NCBI GenBank assembly: GCA_018266765.1 | Contig: JAFDZU010000032.1 | Span: forward strand, 1 to 49,422 | DNA from: Bacteroidota bacterium | GTDB lineage: Bacteria > Bacteroidota > Ignavibacteria > Kapaibacteriales > UBA961 | Direction: 5' to 3' | Length of the DNA stretch: 49,422 nt | Shown here: positions 1 to 8,723 of the stretch, one piece after another | Layout: each line of letters opens with the position of its first letter | How positions within the stretch are numbered: the first letter of the stretch is position 1 | The notes under the pieces: generated by a model | What the model saw: the letters and a program-made list of their open reading frames with translations, nothing else | What the model was told of the DNA's origin: nothing | Database searches by the model: none | Translations under genes and position numbers: made by a program

Positions 1-519
1 TATCCCGAACTCACGTTAATTAAAAGTTATCAACGTATTAAAATATAAATTGAAAATTAGAAGCTATTTGCCAAGTAAAGTATAGTTATGTTGCTATTTG
101 TTCAATTAATCATCAAGTACGCTTTTTGACTTGCTAGTCATCAGTAGACTACATCTAATAAATATTATTACTTAGCTATACCTTGTTTCAGCTTTAAAAC
201 TACGTTTAAAACATTATTTTTAAATAATACTGAAATATATTTGTTTATATAAATTTTATTTCGTAGTATTGTAGGAATAATGCGTAGTAGTGTGCGAATA
301 AATGGGTTAATGCGTTAAAAACAATTGTTTTGCTCTTATTTATTGAGGTTTGAGTTAAGGTGTTTGTAACGTATGAGGTGGTTTTCGTGTTACTCAAATT
401 GCGCTCTCTGTGTCCGTTGTGATTGAATGGATGAGGTCTTTACAACAGCCACTTAATTTAGAAAATAATTTTTTAGTTTATCTTTTGTTTTATATCATTA
501 ATTAATGGAGTCCTAGTTT
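1..519. other. AT-rich intergenic stretch, left edge
   Basis: No convincing coding frame is seen here; the left edge cuts off whatever lies upstream. The stretch is very AT-rich. One octamer, TATATTTG at 236-243, fits the Bacteroidota -7 box (TAnnTTTG), but I see no matching TTTG about 20 bases upstream, so it is not called as a promoter. A GGAG at 505-508 is the likely ribosome site of the following large gene. Confidence 0.5.
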
Positions 520-3500
520 ATGAAGCACTTCTTTACCTTTACCTCAGCACTGAACCGTTTTGGATGGCTTGCAGTTGCTTTGGTGATGTTATCCTTCTCT
601 TCTCTTTCAGCACAGGATACACGGTTTACCGATGTATCTGGTCAAGGAGAAATTAATGAAGGTTCTGAATATTATATCGGTATCCCGCAATGCTGGAAAG
701 ATGCTACCGATAATGTCCCAGCCGGACAAGTACCTAACGAAGCTTGGGTTACGTCAAAAGTTCCAACGATGGTAACAGTACAAAATAAGTCGTTGGGTGT
801 AAATATTTCTTATGCTGTTAATCCCGGTAAGTCAACCATCATTCCTCTGCCAGAGAGTTTAATGAATTCCATCGAGGGCAAACCGATGCCTTTTGGTATT
901 CGTTTAATTGCTAATGATCCGGTTTCTGTTATAGTTGCTTCTAATTGGCGTTCATCAGGTGCGATTTATAAAGCACTTCCTGTTGAAATGTTAGGAAAAA
1001 AATATGCAGCATTGAGTCTTCACCAAGAAATATTAGATGATCATAGACCTGGACAAATCCTTATTGTAGCTACAAAAGATCAAACAGTTGTTAGATGGAC
1101 ACTTCCTAAGCAATGCAAGACTACTACCGAAAATGGTGAAAACTCTGTGACCTTAGATCAAGGCGAGACGTACTTAATTAAACTTAAAACAGATGATAAA
1201 TTCCATCAAAATTTGCAAGCGGATTTAACAGGAACTATTGTAACTGCAGATAAGCCGATTGGTGTTATAACCGGTCATACAAAAGGTGCTATGCCTCGTT
1301 ATGAAGATTATTTCTATGCATTACGTACTAACATGGTTCGTAATATGGAAATTGAAATGATTCTTCCAATGGAAATAGCCGGTACAGAATATATGACCGC
1401 TCCTCGCATTGTTGAAGGAAGAACACTCCACAAATGGCCGGATGATAATGGTGACATGATTCGATTCGTTGCTGTAGAAGATAATACGATTATAAGTCAG
1501 ATGCGTCAAGATGGCAGTGGCTTATATCAAAGAAGTGTTCCTCTCCATCCGGGTGAATTTTATGAAATTACCAATATGGAAGACGCGGCATTCTACAAGT
1601 CTAATAAGCCGGTTATTGTGGGACAATATCTCAAAGCATGGATTATGCACGGTTATGAGAAAAAAGGTGACAGTCCGCTTGGGCACGTATATGGTGGGTT
1701 AGGTGAAATGATAAACGTTACACCAGTTAACGCTTGGCCAAGTTATGCTACATTTCGTGCTCCTGATTTAAATAACAGTTATGTTAATATTACTTTCCGT
1801 TCTGATGATGCAAATAAAATCAAAATAAACGGAAAAAATCTTCAGCAATTCTTTGGTTCAAAAATTCAAAAATATCAAGGTACAGATTATAGCTATGCCG
1901 CTAAAACTGTTGCTGCAGGTGATTATACTATCGAAGGCGATGATGGTGCAAAATTCGCAGCATATTCTTATGGAAACTGGGAAACAACAGAATATCCAAC
2001 ACCTCACAACTATGCGTATGGCTATCCTGTAGGAGCTAATTTTGCTATTAAATGTGATGACGAGATAAAACTTACAGGTGACCCGCAATGTGGTAATATT
2101 AAAGGAATTGCAACAGTCGGTCCTTTGACAAGTGATTGCGCCGGTTTATTATTTGTTCGTGCAATAGGTGAGTTGAAAAACTATGCATTCTCGACCCCTA
2201 AAGAATTTGCCGCCGGTGATAAAAGTACAACATTTACTCTTGATGTAATAGACCCTTCAAAACCTGCTACAGCGGTTGTCAAAGCAATGAGCCGTTCCGG
2301 TAAATTCATTACAAGAACGTATGAATACACACCTGAACAAATTATTGCAACCCCACTTTCTATCAATTTTGGTACTCTTGGAGTAGGCGATAACCTTTGT
2401 CGTACAATTACTCTTAGTAACCCCGGTAAAGTTGATGCAACAGTTCGTGAACTAAGAATCAAACTAAAACAAAAAGAGTTCGTAATTTCTACGAAGACTG
2501 TTTTCCCGATTATTATTCCAGCAGGCGGAACAAAAGATGTAGAAGTTTGTGCGACAGCACTTGAGCAAAAATCAGTAACGGTCATTGATACAGTTATTGC
2601 AGTTCTTAGTTGCTATGAAAAACCAATTACTGAACTTAAAGTCCGTACAGAAAAACCTAAAGTATATATTTCTGATATAAACTTTGGTAAAGTTCCTGTT
2701 AATTCAGAACGCAAACAAGATGCTTTGATTAGAAATATTGGTACAGTAGATGTAATTCTTACGAAAATTGATTGGCCGGTAGCCGACCAAGCTCTTTTCT
2801 TACGTACCGAAGGACTTAAATTCCCACTAACTCTCAAAGCTGGTGAAGAAGCATCCTTTACGGCAGTTTATAATCCGGGTGCAACTACAGGCGTAGTAGA
2901 TAAAACTCGCGCTACTTTTACTGTCAATACAGATGAAATTAAAATCTATTCTGATTGGACAGGTCAAGGTATTGATGCCGGTCCATACATTACAGGTTAT
3001 GATTGGAATAAGAGAAGAGTTTTGGATGCATTTGCCGGTGTAACAGAATATCCATTTACAGTAAAGTATGGTAATTCAGGAAGTACTGCTGATTTAGAAA
3101 ATATTTCAATAAAAGCAGTCGGTCCGGATGCAAAATACTTTACAGTTGATTTGGCAACAGTATCTCCAAGACTTTCCAAAAACGAAGAAAGAACTTTAAA
3201 TGTAAGTTTCAAACCTGAGTATATTACAGGTACTCGTGATGCAGAGCGTAATTACACACTTACGTTAGAAATGAATGGTACATTTAATGGTGAAGTAAAA
3301 ACAGCAACAGCAACATTAGACGGTATTGGAATTCAACCTCACGTTGCTCTTACTCCTACAATTAATTTTGGATCTTCCTTCAAAGTAAAAGATGTTTCTC
3401 CATTTGAAAATGCAGTTGTAACAAGTAATGGTTCAATGGACTTGACCTTGATGAATAAGGTTAAAGGGTTCTATATTGATGGACCTGATGCAGCTAATTT

Positions 3501-4824
3501 TGAAATAGATCCTGCATTTTTAGCTTCTAATCCTTACGGAACTCCGGTTCCACAAAGCGGAAACAATACAGTTAACATTCCTGTACGCTTTATTGCACCT
3601 GCTACAATGCGTACTACTCCATTTAATGCAGTAGTACATATTGAAACAGATGCTCCTGAAAATCCGACTTGTAATCTTACAGCAGGTATAATTGAAACAG
3701 GAACTCCTTCAATTAAAACTACAAATGTATCTTTGAAACAGTTTATTACACTTGACAAAGATGCACAAGTTGAAATCGAAAATACAGGAGATGTTGATGT
3801 TGTAATTTCAGCAATTTCTACTCCACAAGGTGTAGGGGCATTTTATTGGAAAAATCTAAGTATTAATAATAACACAATATCTTTACCAAGAACTCTTGGG
3901 GCGAAAGAAAAACTTGTATTAGATGTTCGCTATAGCCCACTGTTAGTTACCGGTTCAGATGATATTGCTACGATTGAATATACAACAAGTGCCGGTCCAG
4001 CTACATCAACATTAACAGGAACTCCGGATCAAATTATTTCGCTTGTCAAAATTGGCAGACCTAATAGTTCTCCATGGGATAGTGCTTACAGAGTAACAGC
4101 AGGTGAAATGACTGAATATGTTGATTTCAACTTGACTAATGATGAAAGTGAGAATTTAGATAGAGCTGACATTACGAAGTTTACAGCAACGGTAACGTAT
4201 CTACCTTCGCTTGTTCAACCATTGCTTGATAAAACAAATCCAAGCAAAGACATCCAATTAACTCCATTAACAAATGGTTGGACAGCAGTTGCTTCAACTT
4301 CATCATTGGGTTCAATTGGTAAACTTACAGTGAAGTTTGAAAATCCGAACGGTAATCCACTTCGTGGCAATGGTTCTCTTTTCCGCTTCAAAATGGCGTC
4401 GTTCTTGGCAGGTGAGAAAAATACTATTCTTGGCTGTGACCTTGATATTCAAGATCCAATCAAAAAAGGATATGTTCTTGTCAATAACAGACCAGGTAAA
4501 TTATGGGTTGACTTAGATTGTGGTAAGGATATTCGTACGGTTCGTTTTGGACAAAATGGATATTCGATGAGTGCAGGTACTCCACTTCCTATGGCAAATC
4601 ATGGAACAATTAATTATTCTATTGGTTTAGATGCGCATACGACGATTGCAGTCTATAACACAATGGGACAAAAAGTGGCTACACTTGTTGATCAATATCA
4701 AAAAGCCGGTGTTTATCAAATAGCTTTTGATACTGATGGACTTCAACTTTCTTCCGGTAATTATACTTGCAAGATTGAATCCGGTCCGTTCATGGATATT
4801 CAACAAATTGTTATTGCAAAATAA
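520..4824 (+). CDS. Giant T9SS-secreted protein, IgGFc-binding-like N-terminus and choice-of-anchor repeats
   Basis: Secreted surface or extracellular protein of 1434 aa; the partner is unknown. Residues 1-31 form a signal peptide (hydrophobic stretch ending SLSAQ). Residues about 70-510 resemble the IgGFc-binding domain family seen in many Bacteroidota surface proteins (motifs such as GETYLIKLK, DLTGTIVTADKPIGVITGHT and a YNYPVG-like end). Residues about 600-1200 carry several ~100-aa beta-rich repeats of the choice-of-anchor/ASPM-SPD-2-Hydin type, each with an INFG-like opening (PLSINFGTLGVGD, ISDINFGKVPVNS, TINFGSSF). The last ~85 residues form a type A T9SS sorting domain (TTIAVYNTMGQKVATLVD ... 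GNYTCKIES). The start is supported by GGAG 11 bases upstream. A strong terminator follows directly. IgG binding itself is only a family name and is not implied. Confidence 0.85.
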   Translation: MKHFFTFTSALNRFGWLAVALVMLSFSSLSAQDTRFTDVSGQGEINEGSEYYIGIPQCWKDATDNVPAGQVPNEAWVTSKVPTMVTVQNKSLGVNISYAVNPGKSTIIPLPESLMNSIEGKPMPFGIRLIANDPVSVIVASNWRSSGAIYKALPVEMLGKKYAALSLHQEILDDHRPGQILIVATKDQTVVRWTLPKQCKTTTENGENSVTLDQGETYLIKLKTDDKFHQNLQADLTGTIVTADKPIGVITGHTKGAMPRYEDYFYALRTNMVRNMEIEMILPMEIAGTEYMTAPRIVEGRTLHKWPDDNGDMIRFVAVEDNTIISQMRQDGSGLYQRSVPLHPGEFYEITNMEDAAFYKSNKPVIVGQYLKAWIMHGYEKKGDSPLGHVYGGLGEMINVTPVNAWPSYATFRAPDLNNSYVNITFRSDDANKIKINGKNLQQFFGSKIQKYQGTDYSYAAKTVAAGDYTIEGDDGAKFAAYSYGNWETTEYPTPHNYAYGYPVGANFAIKCDDEIKLTGDPQCGNIKGIATVGPLTSDCAGLLFVRAIGELKNYAFSTPKEFAAGDKSTTFTLDVIDPSKPATAVVKAMSRSGKFITRTYEYTPEQIIATPLSINFGTLGVGDNLCRTITLSNPGKVDATVRELRIKLKQKEFVISTKTVFPIIIPAGGTKDVEVCATALEQKSVTVIDTVIAVLSCYEKPITELKVRTEKPKVYISDINFGKVPVNSERKQDALIRNIGTVDVILTKIDWPVADQALFLRTEGLKFPLTLKAGEEASFTAVYNPGATTGVVDKTRATFTVNTDEIKIYSDWTGQGIDAGPYITGYDWNKRRVLDAFAGVTEYPFTVKYGNSGSTADLENISIKAVGPDAKYFTVDLATVSPRLSKNEERTLNVSFKPEYITGTRDAERNYTLTLEMNGTFNGEVKTATATLDGIGIQPHVALTPTINFGSSFKVKDVSPFENAVVTSNGSMDLTLMNKVKGFYIDGPDAANFEIDPAFLASNPYGTPVPQSGNNTVNIPVRFIAPATMRTTPFNAVVHIETDAPENPTCNLTAGIIETGTPSIKTTNVSLKQFITLDKDAQVEIENTGDVDVVISAISTPQGVGAFYWKNLSINNNTISLPRTLGAKEKLVLDVRYSPLLVTGSDDIATIEYTTSAGPATSTLTGTPDQIISLVKIGRPNSSPWDSAYRVTAGEMTEYVDFNLTNDESENLDRADITKFTATVTYLPSLVQPLLDKTNPSKDIQLTPLTNGWTAVASTSSLGSIGKLTVKFENPNGNPLRGNGSLFRFKMASFLAGEKNTILGCDLDIQDPIKKGYVLVNNRPGKLWVDLDCGKDIRTVRFGQNGYSMSAGTPLPMANHGTINYSIGLDAHTTIAVYNTMGQKVATLVDQYQKAGVYQIAFDTDGLQLSSGNYTCKIESGPFMDIQQIVIAK

Positions 4825-4854
4825 TATTTGGTAACGACGATTTGAATCTCAAAT

Positions 4855-4897
4855 AAAAAACCCTCTTTCGGGTCTAACCGAAAGAGGGTTTTTTTTT
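4855..4897 (+). terminator. Rho-independent terminator, bidirectional in form
   Basis: CCCTCTTTCGG at 4861-4871 pairs perfectly with CCGAAAGAGGG at 4878-4888 around a 6-base loop. Six A lie before it and nine T after it, so it could stop transcription from both sides. It ends the giant gene to the left, yet it lies only 19 bases before the next start codon. Confidence 0.93.
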
Positions 4898-4916
4898 GTA
4901 TTGTATTGTAGGATAT

Positions 4917-5381
4917 ATGAATTTTATTAGACAAATAAGGTTTCTACTCCTGTTGTTTTTTATAACTATCCAATGCAATGCCGCCGAAGATAAACCTGTT
5001 GAGGGAATCGTGGTTGGTATTAACGGCACAGAAAATATTTATATAGATATTGGATATTGTTTCGGAAAACGCATTAATTGGTTCTCCTCTGATATGCTCA
5101 AAGGTTATGGCGGTTTGACTATTGGTACAGAAATTACCCGAACAGACAGAATTATTATAGCACCAAAACTTGCATATTCAATAAATATGTTCGTTTCATT
5201 CGGCGTTAATCTTATTTATTATACAGATTTATCTACAGCAACATTAGAATTCAGGCCTGAAATTGGTGTTAGTACTTTAGGAGTTAGAGCAGTTTTTGGT
5301 AGGAATTTCTCCGTTGGAAACTATCCGTTTATCGGTGTAAATAAGAATAATTATGCTCTTACAGTTTTAGTTCCATTATAA
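4917..5381 (+). CDS. Small exported protein, probably outer-membrane beta-barrel
   Basis: Not recognised as a named family. A 154-aa product starts at ATG 4917 with GGA just upstream. A TTG start seven codons earlier (4896) would fall inside the terminator T-run and is unlikely. Residues 1-22 look like a signal peptide (IRQIRFLLLLFFITIQCNA); the Cys is badly placed for a lipobox. The rest alternates polar and apolar residues with many Gly and aromatic residues, and ends in a hydrophobic residue (TVLVPL), as in small outer-membrane barrels. The gene sits immediately after a strong terminator, so how it is transcribed is unclear. It converges with ribE, with only 4 bases between the two stop codons. 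Confidence 0.65.
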   Translation: MNFIRQIRFLLLLFFITIQCNAAEDKPVEGIVVGINGTENIYIDIGYCFGKRINWFSSDMLKGYGGLTIGTEITRTDRIIIAPKLAYSINMFVSFGVNLIYYTDLSTATLEFRPEIGVSTLGVRAVFGRNFSVGNYPFIGVNKNNYALTVLVPL

Positions 5382-5385
5382 CTCA

Positions 5386-6033
5386 TCAGATGTCCGGTTG
5401 GGAAATCCATGAATCAAGTATTGACTTTTCAGAATTACTCTTACCATGAGTAAGAAACATTTTTTCAATGTATTTTCCCAGAATATCAAATTCTAAATTT
5501 ACGGTATCACCTACTTTGTTTTTTTGAAGTGTGGTGAATTCGAACGTATGTGGAATTATTGCAACCATCAGATGACTCCCTTCGACTCGAGCAACAGTTA
5601 AACTAATTCCATCTACACAAATTGAACCAATAGGAATAACATATTGCGAGAATTCATTCGGGAATTCAACCCATAGTTGCCAACTACCCGATGTAGATTC
5701 AATATGGAAAATACGACCTACACAATCTACATGACCTTGAACTAAATGACCACCAAGTCTATCGCCCAAACGCATTGCTCGTTCTAAATTTATAAAATTT
5801 CCAACTTTAAAACTACCTAATGTAGTCTTACGTAAGGTTTCTTGTACAGCTACAACCTCAAATGTAGTATTGTCACGTTTTACAACAGTCTGACATGCTC
5901 CGTTGATTGAAATTGAATCATCTATTTTCAAATCAGACAATACCTGTGTGGCTTGAATAGTAAAGCGTCTATTATTTCCGAAAACGGAAATAGATTTGAT
6001 TATTCCAATTTCTTCAATCAATCCTGTAAACAC
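5386..6033 (-). CDS. ribE: Riboflavin synthase, alpha chain
   Basis: Catalyses the dismutation of two 6,7-dimethyl-8-ribityllumazine molecules to riboflavin plus the pyrimidinedione, the last step of riboflavin synthesis in the cytoplasm. The 215-aa sequence shows the two lumazine-binding repeats: the first opens with MFTGLIEEIG and contains ISINGACQTV, the second starts near GHLVQGHVDCVG and contains ICVDGISLTV. Length fits the family (about 200-220 aa). The start codon is GTG (6031-6033), backed by GGAG 6-7 bases upstream. It begins 8 bases after the stop of the SMR exporter and is probably cotranscribed with it. No FMN riboswitch was seen ahead of the pair. Confidence 0.95.
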   Translation of the reverse strand: MFTGLIEEIGIIKSISVFGNNRRFTIQATQVLSDLKIDDSISINGACQTVVKRDNTTFEVVAVQETLRKTTLGSFKVGNFINLERAMRLGDRLGGHLVQGHVDCVGRIFHIESTSGSWQLWVEFPNEFSQYVIPIGSICVDGISLTVARVEGSHLMVAIIPHTFEFTTLQKNKVGDTVNLEFDILGKYIEKMFLTHGKSNSEKSILDSWISQPDI

Positions 6034-6041
6034 ATTTACTC

Positions 6042-6359
6042 CTATTCAGTTGTAAGTTTTAGACCAATCAAACCGCAAATTATCAGGAGAATACATAAAA
6101 TCCTTCCAATATCACGTGGTTCGTTAAATAAAATAACACCAAGAATTGCTGTGCCTACTGCTCCGATTCCTGTCCATATTGCATAAGCAGTTCCAACAGG
6201 AATAGTCTTTAACGCTTGTCCCAAAAAGACAAACGATAAAATCATCAAAGAAATGGTAATAATTGTGGGAATAGGTTTAGTGAATCCTGTGCTATATTTA
6301 AGTCCGATAGCCCAGCCAATTTCAAAAATTCCTGCAATCGATAAGTATATCCAAGCCAT
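6042..6359 (-). CDS. sugE: SMR-family exporter, guanidinium (Gdx/SugE) type
   Basis: A 105-aa inner-membrane protein with four transmembrane helices, the full size of a small multidrug resistance subunit, which works as an antiparallel dimer driven by protons. The sequence follows the SugE/Gdx subtype rather than EmrE: Glu13 in helix 1 (AGIFEIGWAIGLKYS), helix 2 to 3 with PVGTAYAIWTGIGAVGTA, and a C-terminus GLIGLKLTTE. Family members of this subtype export guanidinium ion. It is the first gene of a two-gene unit with ribE; the link between the two is not metabolic and may be chance. No guanidine riboswitch is visible in the roughly 100 bases before the start. Confidence 0.92.
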   Translation of the reverse strand: MAWIYLSIAGIFEIGWAIGLKYSTGFTKPIPTIITISLMILSFVFLGQALKTIPVGTAYAIWTGIGAVGTAILGVILFNEPRDIGRILCILLIICGLIGLKLTTE

Positions 6360-6442
6360 ATATTTTCATTAAAATAAAGCATACTTAACACTTTGATCAT
6401 TCTTACAAATATACCGTATTTGCTTGGATATTATTAATAAAA

Positions 6443-6474
6443 TTGGAATAATTAGAGTATTACGATTATCTTTG
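6443..6474 (+). promoter_or_regulatory. Bacteroidota-type promoter (TTG-21-TATCTTTG)
   Basis: TTG at 6443-6445 is followed after 21 bases by TATCTTTG at 6467-6474. This fits the Bacteroidota consensus TTTG-19/21-TAnnTTTG read by their housekeeping sigma factor. It would drive the coupled membrane-protein gene pair and leave a leader of about 115 bases. Confidence 0.5.
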
Positions 6475-6597
6475 TTTGTTAGCATCACAAGAAATTTCTA
6501 TTTTTGTGATAATGGTATCAAATTTTCATTCCCGTAATGCAGCACGGGTATGAAAAACCACTCAATTCTAAAATCTTTACTTCATTAGGCGTGCTCA

Positions 6598-7134
6598 ATG
6601 AATACTGTTTCTATAGGCGTAAAATTCCTTGTGTCCATCGTTGTTGTATGCGCAGTATTGTGGTTCGGCGGTTCTGTGGTTCGTATGGCAATCGGTTATG
6701 ATTTATTTTTACCCGGAACTCTGAATCTTAAGTCGTTCCTCACTCCAAGTGAAGTCAATTACAGTATTCGAGTATTTTCTTTAGCAGGATTTTATACTGC
6801 TGTGTGTTATGCTATTACTTGGGTATCGTCAGCAGTATTAATGATTATACTTCGGAAAAAACTCAAAGCAAATGGTTGGCTGTTTATGGCATTTATTCTC
6901 TTTTTTATTGCGTCACCAATCGAGATATACCAAATATTTTTCGATATTAAACTTATCCAATTTACACAAAATTTAGACTTCCGATCATTACTTGAAAACA
7001 AGCAGTTCTATGAAGTATTCATGCAAAAATTTACTCCAAAACTCAGTGGAATGGGCTTCGTATCAATGCTTGCTAATGGCATCGCACTTCTTTATTGCGT
7101 ATGGCAACCACTCAAGAACAAGGAAGATCAATGA
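6598..7134 (+). CDS. Uncharacterised four-helix membrane protein
   Basis: Not recognised. The 178-aa product has hydrophobic spans at about residues 8-30, 62-86, 93-113 and 152-170, so it is an integral inner-membrane protein. Between helices 3 and 4 lies a soluble stretch of about 40 residues (IYQIFFDIKLIQFTQNL onward). There are no catalytic motifs that I can name. Its last codons overlap the start of the next gene as ATGA (7131-7134), so the two are translationally coupled and probably work together. Confidence 0.75.
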   Translation: MNTVSIGVKFLVSIVVVCAVLWFGGSVVRMAIGYDLFLPGTLNLKSFLTPSEVNYSIRVFSLAGFYTAVCYAITWVSSAVLMIILRKKLKANGWLFMAFILFFIASPIEIYQIFFDIKLIQFTQNLDFRSLLENKQFYEVFMQKFTPKLSGMGFVSMLANGIALLYCVWQPLKNKEDQ

Positions 7135-7430
7135 AGATTCATTTGATTTTAGAGGAATTAACACTTCTTGCCGGACAGTTCGGGTATGTTGTGCGAAAAG
7201 AAAAGGGCGGTTTTCGAGGAGGAAACTGTGTACTTAATTCACAAAAAATTATCGTAGTAAATGTTCTCGCTCCGTATGAAACACGTGTTTCAATTATTGC
7301 ACGTGTGTTAGCCGAACTCCCGTTAGAAAGTGTTAATCTCAAGCCCGCAGTTCGGGAGTTTATCGTCCGCGAGCAACAGCATAACCATACAAAGTCATCA
7401 CATATATTCGAGACTGAAATGTTAAACTGA
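7131..7430 (+). CDS. Small conserved-looking soluble protein, coupled to membrane protein
   Basis: A 99-aa product starting MKIHLILEELTLLAGQFG at ATG 7131, chosen because this ATG overlaps the TGA of the gene before; a longer frame from 7095 would overlap by 40 bases. It has no signal peptide. The central part (VVRKEKGGFRGGNCVLNSQK) is followed by a hydrophobic strand and a helix (SIIARVLAELPLESVNLKPA). It resembles short unnamed proteins I associate with Chlorobi/Ignavibacteria genomes, built as a helix, the GGFRGG-type hairpin and LKPAVREF near the end, but I know no function. The C-terminal 15 residues are His-rich and unstructured in appearance. Confidence 0.75.
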   Translation: MKIHLILEELTLLAGQFGYVVRKEKGGFRGGNCVLNSQKIIVVNVLAPYETRVSIIARVLAELPLESVNLKPAVREFIVREQQHNHTKSSHIFETEMLN

Positions 7431-7664
7431 CTCGGTTGTTTATTATTAGTCAATGGTATTCATTTGGTATAAATATTATACTATTTCCTGCACCGAAACA
7501 GGTTAGATTTCTCACCCGAAACTTAATAATTGAAAAAATTACCAACTCAATAATTCAATTTTTCACCGTATTTTTGTAAAAAAACAAGCGAATAGGTTTG
7601 TTTACGTCTCTATTTCTTCATAGAGTTATTAAAGAATTATTCAACTATTAATCAAAGAAAATAA

Positions 7665-8636
7665 ATGGCTACACCCATACGTGATTTCATGGAAAAACAT
7701 TACCTGCATTTCAACGCCGCTGCAATGGTAGATGCCGCTAAAGGGTACGAACAGCACTTGCTCGAAGGCGGAAAAATGATGATAACACTCGCCGGAGCAA
7801 TGAGCACAGCAGAGCTTGGAATATCTCTTGCAGAAATGATACGACAAGGTAAAGTAGATATTATCAGTTGTACCGGTGCGAATTTGGAAGAAGATTTGAT
7901 GAATCTTGTGGCGCATAATCACTATAAACGAGTCCCGAATTACCGCGACCTTTCACCACAAGAAGAGTGGGATTTATTAGAACAAGGTTTTAATCGTGTA
8001 ACAGATACTTGTATTCCTGAAGAAGAAGCTTTTCGTCGTTTGCAACAACATATCTTTGCACTTTGGAATGATGCTGATTCAAACGGTGAACGATACTTCC
8101 CGCATGAATTTATGTATAAAATGATACTAAGTGGTGTATTAGAGCAATATTATCAAATTGACCCCAAAAACAGTTGGATGATAGCGGCCGCAGAGCGGAA
8201 TTTGCCGATAATTTGTCCCGGATGGGAAGACAGCACGATGGGGAATATTTTTGCGTCGTATTGCATCAAAAACGAGTTAATTCCGACCACAGTACGAGGC
8301 GGAATTGAATATATGGTATGGTTAAGTGATTGGTATCGCAAAAATTCTTCGGGAAAAGGTGTTGGTTTTTTCCAAATTGGCGGAGGAATTGCGGGGGACT
8401 TCCCAATATGCGTTGTGCCAATGATGTATCAGGATTTAGAATGGCATGATGTACCGTTTTGGAGCTATTTTTGTCAGATTAGCGATTCGACTACATCTTA
8501 TGGCTCTTATTCAGGTGCAGTTCCTAACGAAAAAATAACATGGGGTAAATTAGATATTACTACCCCAAAATTTATTGTAGAAAGTGATGCAACAATAGTT
8601 GCTCCATTAATATTTGGATGGGTCTTGGGTTGGTAG
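7665..8636 (+). CDS. Deoxyhypusine synthase-like aminobutyl transferase
   Basis: A 323-aa member of the deoxyhypusine synthase fold family. The eukaryotic enzyme uses NAD and spermidine to put an aminobutyl group on eIF5A; bacterial homologues are mostly of unproven substrate, and some make homospermidine or related polyamines. Seen here: the NAD-binding GGGIAGDFPI region, the GREYFPHEF-like segment NGERYFPHEFMYK, and near the C-terminus TWGKLD, which holds the Lys equivalent to the enzyme-imine lysine (WGK motif). Length is slightly below the human enzyme (369 aa). The gene stands alone, 87 bases before a T9SS gene. A possible promoter with TTTG at 7573-7576 and TAGGTTTG at 7593-7600 has a rather short 16-base spacer. 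Confidence 0.88.
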   Translation: MATPIRDFMEKHYLHFNAAAMVDAAKGYEQHLLEGGKMMITLAGAMSTAELGISLAEMIRQGKVDIISCTGANLEEDLMNLVAHNHYKRVPNYRDLSPQEEWDLLEQGFNRVTDTCIPEEEAFRRLQQHIFALWNDADSNGERYFPHEFMYKMILSGVLEQYYQIDPKNSWMIAAAERNLPIICPGWEDSTMGNIFASYCIKNELIPTTVRGGIEYMVWLSDWYRKNSSGKGVGFFQIGGGIAGDFPICVVPMMYQDLEWHDVPFWSYFCQISDSTTSYGSYSGAVPNEKITWGKLDITTPKFIVESDATIVAPLIFGWVLGW

Positions 8637-8723
8637 AAAGATTATAGTAATACTATATCTTCCAAGATTTCTCCATCAAACATTTGTAAACAAAAAGTTG
8701 TTCCATTAATATAGAAGTTCACC

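Noticed and set aside
2181-2585. 134-aa - strand frame inside the giant gene
   Set aside because: It is fully inside the + strand gene, has no ribosome site, and shows no domain.
6360-6460. Guanidine riboswitch before the SugE-type exporter
   Set aside because: Neither the ykkC fold nor the paired ACGR-loop hairpins of mini-ykkC could be found in the bases before the - strand start at 6359.
5386-6460. FMN riboswitch ahead of riboflavin synthase
   Set aside because: No AGGGNGAAAUUCC-like conserved blocks in the leader; the gene lies second in a unit behind an exporter.
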